NCBI GenBank assembly: GCA_029243225.1
Contig: JAQWSL010000101.1
Coordinates: 1 to 46,337, forward strand
Reading direction: 5' to 3'
Length of the DNA stretch: 46,337 bases
Source of the DNA: Flavobacteriales bacterium
Lineage (GTDB): Bacteria; Bacteroidota; Bacteroidia; Flavobacteriales_D; Parvicellaceae
This document shows, piece after piece, positions 42,077 through 46,337 of the stretch. Every line of letters begins with the position of its first letter. Position 1 is the first letter of the stretch. A program made the translations under genes and the position numbers. The notes under the pieces were generated by a model. It worked only from the letters and a program-made list of their open reading frames with translations, was not told the DNA's origin and ran no database searches.

Positions 42077-44476
42077 TTAAAATTTAAATGAATAATTAAA
42101 TGACGGAATTATAGGAAATAAACTGTATTGAGATAATTGAGGATTACCATTATTGTCATTAGTAAATTCTAAATAAAAAGGGTTTTGCCTGTTGTAAACA
42201 TTGTAAATTCCAAAGCTCCAAGTTCTTTCTCCCCATTTCTTTTCTTTTGTAAAATTTACAGAAAGATCTAGTCGATGATAAGCCGCCATACGATAGTTGT
42301 TCCTAGAACTTATGTGTTCAATTCCCTGTGAGTAAGAATCAAAATTCCCATTATTTAAACTCATTTGGACTTCGTCTAAGGAAAGGTATCTTTCTTGTCC
42401 AAGTGTTACAGCATTTCCAGTTCCGTATACCCAAACTACACCCATGTTAACATGGTCATTGAATTCATAGGTAAATGCAACTCCAATATCATGCCTTCTG
42501 TCATAACGGTATGGAAATGGTTCGCCAAAATTTAGAGAGTCAAATTGTCTGTTAGACCATGATAGCGTATATCCAATCCAACCGGTTGCTTTTCCAATTT
42601 TTTTCTCAATTAACAGTTCACCACCGTAAGCCCATCCTCTTCCTGCTTGTATTTTGCTTTGCCAGTCTAGTTGAGTGTTGAAAAATGAAGCTCCATCTTT
42701 ATATTCAATCAAATTATCCATGGTTTTGTAGTATCCTTCAACTGATAATTCATATTTTTTAAAAAATGTTCTTGCATATCCCAATGCTATTTGTTTTGAA
42801 AATTGAGGAGCAACCTGGCTTGTCGCAGGTAACCATAAATCTGTAGGTAATCCAATTCCAGAATTGGTGAGTAAATGAAGAAATTGAGTCATTGAAGCAT
42901 AACTAGCTTTTAATGAAGATTTGTCGTTTAGAAGATACCTGGCACTAAACCTTGGCTGAAGTGAGGTGTAATTAGTGTTTCCAACAAGAAAACTAGATAG
43001 GTGTAACCCAATGTTCCCTTTTATTCTACTACCAAACTTAAATTCATCTTCAACATAAGCAAATAACTCATGAGCAAAATGTAGTTGAGAACCAAAAGTT
43101 GTATCTAACGAATTAGATCCAGATGATTCTAATGTGAATTGATTAACACCAGGAGTGAACGTATGATAAATATCTCCCAATCCAAATCTCATAAAATGAT
43201 TTGGATTAGGCATGTAATCGAAATCAATTTTTCCAGACCAATCTTCTATACCAGATGTGTATGCAAATGAAATATTTTGGGTGGTTTCAATACTATTTTG
43301 AGTAGATGTTTCATTTGCACTAGAGCCAACTAAAAAATCATATTTACTATATCTAACAGTAGTGTTCATAAACACTTTATTCGAGATCATATGATTCCAT
43401 CTTAATGAGCTTATAATGTTGCCCCAACGAAGTTGAGCTTCAGCTGATGATGAATTTGAAGTTGAATCTGTATTCCACTGATCTGAAGCATTTAAATAAG
43501 CCCTATCTCTTCCCATATAATGACTAAAATAAAGACGATCTTTATCTGAGAATTTGTGATTTATTTTACCATTAACATCGTAGAAATAGTAACCACCACT
43601 ATTTGTTGAACTGGAATTAGGATTGTCGCCTTTATTATTTTGAGCCATTTTAATAAATGGTTGAGCAAGAATATCTATATAGGTTCTTCTGGCAGAGATT
43701 AAAAATGAAGTTTTATCTTTTTTTATCGGACCTTCAAGAGTTAATTTAGATGATATTAGTCCAATAGAGCCTTCTCCATGAAACTCTTTCATGTTACCTT
43801 CTTTCATTTTAATATCTATTACAGAAGAAAGTCTACCTCCATATCTTGCTGGAAACCCTCCTTTAATGAGTTTTGTGGAATGAATTGCGTCAGCATTAAA
43901 AACAGAGAAGAACCCGAAAAGATGTGATGCGTTATAAACAGGGACCCCATCTAAAAGTATTAAATTCTGATCTGGACCTCCACCTCTTACGTATACGCCT
44001 GATGTTCCTTCGCTTCCGGATTGAACTCCTGGGAGAAGTTGAATGGTTTTCATGATGTCGTTTTCTCCAAGAAGTGCAGGGAGAGTTTTTACTTTAGACA
44101 TTGATAAATCTATAGTGCTCATTTCGGATCGTAAATGCACTTGTTCTTCATTATTTCCAATGATTTCAACTTCGTTTAAAAGAACATCCTTAAGTTTGAA
44201 ATTTAAAGAAATGTCATTTTCGTAAAATTCAGAAATAATTTGAGTTTCAAACCCAGAAAAACTAATTCTTAATTTAACAGAATCTTTAGCAAGGGTTAAA
44301 CTGTAAAAACCGTAATCATTTGTTATTGTGCCTTTTTGTGAATTCAAATCATAAACTGTACCTCCAATTAGTTTTTCACCTGTTAGCTCTTCTTCTATGT
44401 AACCACTAATTGTAATTTTTTCTTGAGAAAGAAAAAAGGATGGGATTGTTAATAAAACTAGAATTAAGTATTTCAT
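42077..44476 (-). CDS. TonB-dependent outer-membrane receptor with carboxypeptidase-like regulatory domain
   Basis: A 799-residue gated outer-membrane channel. Signal peptide 1-17; an N-terminal CarboxypepD_reg-like beta-sandwich (ITISGYIEEELTGEKLIGG to about residue 105); a plug domain (ALLGENDIMKTIQLLPGVQSG with YVRGGGPDQNLILLDGVPVYN, each in family form); and a C-terminal 22-strand barrel ending in Phe (FNYSFKF). The plug has the SusC-independent TBDR form, and no SusD gene is adjacent; the partner is the DUF4249 lipoprotein. A CAAAACTA site (-7 element on the minus strand) lies 24-31 bases upstream of the start. Confidence 0.93.
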   Translation of the reverse strand: MKYLILVLLTIPSFFLSQEKITISGYIEEELTGEKLIGGTVYDLNSQKGTITNDYGFYSLTLAKDSVKLRISFSGFETQIISEFYENDISLNFKLKDVLLNEVEIIGNNEEQVHLRSEMSTIDLSMSKVKTLPALLGENDIMKTIQLLPGVQSGSEGTSGVYVRGGGPDQNLILLDGVPVYNASHLFGFFSVFNADAIHSTKLIKGGFPARYGGRLSSVIDIKMKEGNMKEFHGEGSIGLISSKLTLEGPIKKDKTSFLISARRTYIDILAQPFIKMAQNNKGDNPNSSSTNSGGYYFYDVNGKINHKFSDKDRLYFSHYMGRDRAYLNASDQWNTDSTSNSSSAEAQLRWGNIISSLRWNHMISNKVFMNTTVRYSKYDFLVGSSANETSTQNSIETTQNISFAYTSGIEDWSGKIDFDYMPNPNHFMRFGLGDIYHTFTPGVNQFTLESSGSNSLDTTFGSQLHFAHELFAYVEDEFKFGSRIKGNIGLHLSSFLVGNTNYTSLQPRFSARYLLNDKSSLKASYASMTQFLHLLTNSGIGLPTDLWLPATSQVAPQFSKQIALGYARTFFKKYELSVEGYYKTMDNLIEYKDGASFFNTQLDWQSKIQAGRGWAYGGELLIEKKIGKATGWIGYTLSWSNRQFDSLNFGEPFPYRYDRRHDIGVAFTYEFNDHVNMGVVWVYGTGNAVTLGQERYLSLDEVQMSLNNGNFDSYSQGIEHISSRNNYRMAAYHRLDLSVNFTKEKKWGERTWSFGIYNVYNRQNPFYLEFTNDNNGNPQLSQYSLFPIIPSFNYSFKF

Positions 44477-44499
44477 TTGATTAAATGATTATTTTGAGA

Positions 44500-44507
44500 C
44501 AAAACTA
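44500..44507 (-). promoter_or_regulatory. Possible -7 element for the TonB receptor operon
   Basis: The minus strand reads TAGTTTTG, matching TAnnTTTG. The nearest TTG upstream that could serve as the -33 box is 27 bases away (44537-44535), longer than usual. A transcript would begin about 18 bases before the ATG at 44476. Confidence 0.3.
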
Positions 44508-44574
44508 AATAAAATCAACTTTATTGCATTTTAACAATCAAAGTTAAGGGGAAATGATTTTTTGTAAAATGTAT

Positions 44575-44811
44575 TTACCTGTTAAGGAATTCTGTAATTA
44601 TTGGTTTAGCATTTTCAATGTCGTGTTCATAAATAAACAATTGACAACTAGAATTAATGGTGCTACCAAAACCAGCCAATCGAGCAGATTCTTTTTCGTT
44701 TTTTATAAAAGAGAATATTCCTGCATCCTCTAAATCATTTTTTAAAAAATTTGTAGATAATTCATTTCCTGTGTAAGCTAGAATTTGATTATTTTTTGAA
44801 TCTTTAGTCAT
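44575..44811 (-). CDS. DUF2007 family small protein
   Basis: A 78-residue soluble protein of the DUF2007 (putative signal-transducing) fold. Typical features are an opening strand (QILAYTGN), a helix that carries the L-x-x-A-G-I pattern (STNFLKNDLEDAGIFSFIKNE in parts) and a final strand-helix (QLFIYEHDIENAKPIITEF). The family resembles a PII/ACT-like alpha-beta unit, and its ligand is not known. It starts 12 bases after the 7-TM gene and is last in the lipid-enzyme operon. Confidence 0.8.
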   Translation of the reverse strand: MTKDSKNNQILAYTGNELSTNFLKNDLEDAGIFSFIKNEKESARLAGFGSTINSSCQLFIYEHDIENAKPIITEFLNR

Positions 44812-44823
44812 AACTATTTTTTA

Positions 44824-45516
44824 TTAAAATTCATTTGTTTTAATCATTGAAAGTTTTGATGTGCCAATAATCATTAAAAACATGAAAATAGCCATTAAAA
44901 CATGGCTAATGTCATGAAAATTAAACCATTTGTTTACACTTATTTGATTGTTGTAAATAAATCCAGGAATAATGCTGTAAATAATGGTTAAAACAATGTA
45001 ACTACTGCCTATGTGTTTCGTTTTTAGGAAATTGTATAAGTGTATTGGGAAAATAAAAAATATTAGAGAAAGAGTAGAACTTAATTGTGCAAGTATAAAG
45101 TCACTTGTTGATGGATTAAGCATTAAAAAAACTAAACTAAAGTATTGTCCAACAAATAAAAACTTAAGTACTTTATAAGCTGTTTTGTTAAATTGGGTTT
45201 TAATTAAGTCAAAAGATCCAAGACCAAATAATAATAGAGCGGTAGCTCCACAAATCCAGCCAATCCTTTTGAATTCTGGCCCAACATATGCTTGCAGTCC
45301 ATGTCCCAGCCATGCAGCTGATGTCATTCCAACAGCAAAGCATAAAAAGTAAAATTTGAAAAAGTTGAAGTTAGATGACTTTATCCCTTTGTAGGATTTA
45401 AACTTATAGTAGCCAAAAATGGCAACAATGGCAACCAAGAAGTCTGTTAGAGTTGTAATTGGTTCTCTCCATTCAAAGCTTCCAAGATAGATGGTTGGAT
45501 TTAAAATATCATCCAT
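44824..45516 (-). CDS. Seven-transmembrane protein with CREST/ceramidase-like histidines
   Basis: A 230-residue integral membrane protein with seven hydrophobic segments (about 20-39, 51-71, 85-103, 117-137, 140-165, 170-190, 206-222). Polar residues fall at the membrane borders: EWREPITTLTDF before and inside TM1, His72 at the end of TM2 (AAWLGHG) and His201/His205 (FHDISH) at the start of TM7. A His after TM2 plus an HxxxH pair at TM7 recalls the zinc-hydrolase site of alkaline ceramidases and other CREST proteins, though the exact SxxxH motif is absent. Function is unproven. It lies between an AGMO-like oxygenase (10-base gap) and a DUF2007 gene. Confidence 0.6.
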   Translation of the reverse strand: MDDILNPTIYLGSFEWREPITTLTDFLVAIVAIFGYYKFKSYKGIKSSNFNFFKFYFLCFAVGMTSAAWLGHGLQAYVGPEFKRIGWICGATALLLFGLGSFDLIKTQFNKTAYKVLKFLFVGQYFSLVFLMLNPSTSDFILAQLSSTLSLIFFIFPIHLYNFLKTKHIGSSYIVLTIIYSIIPGFIYNNQISVNKWFNFHDISHVLMAIFMFLMIIGTSKLSMIKTNEF

Positions 45517-45526
45517 TAACTTTTTT

Positions 45527-46336
45527 TTAAGCTCTTAAAACTTTTCTTAGTGGCTTCATGTTTATTTTTAATAACCATAAGAACATTAAAGCCGAATAAA
45601 TGGTAACTAAAGGAATTAACCAATTAGAAATCGCGAAAGATGAAAATCCAAAAATAGTAAGTGATATGACACTACCTAATCGAATACCGTCAATAAGAAT
45701 AGCAAACTTTTTATCTTCAATTATTCTAGAATGAGCAAAAACTGAAATTAAAATAATTCCGACCAAAGAAATTACACTTTTATTAGAAATTAGCTCAAAT
45801 AAAGATATGTCTTTTCCGAGTACAGACTTGAAATAAAGTAGAGAAACAAAACTACAAGCAGTAATGAGAATATTGAAAAGTAGATAGGCTCTTTTTTCAT
45901 TATTTATTGGAATTTTATGCGGAATTCTATCCCCATTAACATCAGTTTTGAATTGATTAGGCAGGTGATCTGCATCAGTCGGAGTCCATTCAGGACCTTT
46001 AATGAAAACATTTATTTTATCTCTAATCGATTTAGTTTGATTGGCTCTTTTAATTAAATTTCTCCAATAAGAGAAGGTAGCATTGAAAGCATTTGCACTT
46101 TCAAATCCAGATGTAATTCCATAATCCGGTTCTTCTTTTTCTTCAACAAATGTTCCAAATAATCTGTCCCAAAAAATAAAGATATGTGCATAGTTTTGAT
46201 CCATGTATTTTTCATTTCTTGCATGATGAACTCTATGATGAGAAGGTGTGGTCATGAATTTCTCTATGAAACCGAGCTTTCCAATTACCCTTGAATGAGT
46301 GAATAACTGATAAAAACCTAGAAAAACGGAGGTGGT
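45527..46336 (-). CDS. AGMO-like sterol desaturase family protein (5' end beyond the window)
   Basis: The C-terminal 269 residues of a second di-iron membrane oxygenase. The frame stays open to the right edge: before the ATG at 46255 it reads LGFYQLFTHSRVIGKLGFIE, the counterpart of FAQFWYHTRIIKKMGILE in the paralogue at 4811-6073, so the true start is outside. The last histidine cluster TPSHHRVHH and the following MDQNYAHIFIFWDRLFGTF are present, then KGPEWTP and a hydrophobic C-terminal half with four or five membrane helices. Early histidine clusters are not visible because of the cut. It is the first visible gene of an operon with the 7-TM protein and DUF2007. Confidence 0.85.
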   Translation of the reverse strand, partial: TTSVFLGFYQLFTHSRVIGKLGFIEKFMTTPSHHRVHHARNEKYMDQNYAHIFIFWDRLFGTFVEEKEEPDYGITSGFESANAFNATFSYWRNLIKRANQTKSIRDKINVFIKGPEWTPTDADHLPNQFKTDVNGDRIPHKIPINNEKRAYLLFNILITACSFVSLLYFKSVLGKDISLFELISNKSVISLVGIILISVFAHSRIIEDKKFAILIDGIRLGSVISLTIFGFSSFAISNWLIPLVTIYSALMFLWLLKINMKPLRKVLRA

Positions 46337-46337
46337 A

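Overview
The window is about 46 kb of AT-rich (roughly one third G+C) chromosomal DNA from a member of the Bacteroidota, most likely Flavobacteriales. The evidence: type IX secretion (T9SS) sorting domains of both type A and type B, a PorP/SprF-family protein, a short primary sigma factor without region 1.1, Rho with a long Asn/Arg-rich insertion, a TonB receptor paired with a DUF4249 lipoprotein, several Bacteroidota-restricted DUFs (DUF4199, DUF4293, DUF4249), and promoter-like sites of the Bacteroidota TTG / TAnnTTTG type. I see no rRNA, tRNA, CRISPR array, insertion sequence, prophage or origin. No stretch over 300 bases lacks a gene; the largest gaps (40909-41174, 11121-11338, 29645-29840, 24346-24523) hold promoter-like and inverted-repeat signals.

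Layout. 1-553: 3' end of an FkbM methyltransferase. 543-4758 (minus): three translationally coupled genes for a lipoprotein, a predicted outer-membrane protein and a T9SS-secreted repeat protein. 4811-8895: an AGMO-like sterol-desaturase-family enzyme, rarA and mpl. 8892-12993: DUF4199 and rho (minus), DUF4293, a YfcE-like phosphoesterase, and msrA with a signal peptide. 12999-17047: a secreted protein of unknown function, an arginase-family enzyme and argS. 17048-20543 (minus): a type B T9SS adhesin-like protein with eight Cys-containing repeats, followed by its PorP/SprF partner. 20687-22029: an alpha/beta hydrolase facing rplS, with a strong terminator between them. 22109-25612: aroA-aroC diverging from a DAHP synthase/chorismate mutase fusion. 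25622-29644 (minus): glmM, then cysteine desulfurase, an MBL hydrolase and trmD. 29841-36563 (plus): a tight run of TPR protein, ComA-like phosphosulfolactate synthase, rhodanese, DUF368 polyprenyl-phosphate transporter, aroE, uvrB and a lipoprotein. 36560-40908 (minus): rpoD, gap, a HAD protein, a lipoprotein and a secreted protein. 41175-44476 (minus): TonB receptor and DUF4249 lipoprotein. 44575-46336 (minus): a second AGMO-like enzyme (cut by the right edge), a 7-TM protein with a CREST/ceramidase-like histidine pattern, and a DUF2007 protein.

How the genes fit together. Most are core housekeeping: shikimate pathway (DAHP synthase, aroA, aroC, aroE), cell wall precursors and recycling (glmM, mpl, the DUF368 lipid-carrier transporter), translation (argS, rplS, trmD), transcription (rpoD, rho) and DNA repair (uvrB, rarA). 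The less understood parts are surface and lipid modules: the coupled lipoprotein/OMP/T9SS operon, the Cys-repeat adhesin with its PorP/SprF partner, and the two AGMO-like enzymes, one next to the ceramidase-like 7-TM protein. The ComA homologue could belong to sulfonate (sulfonolipid) metabolism. Convergent gene pairs are extremely tight, often with overlapping stop codons, and only one clear intrinsic terminator is visible.
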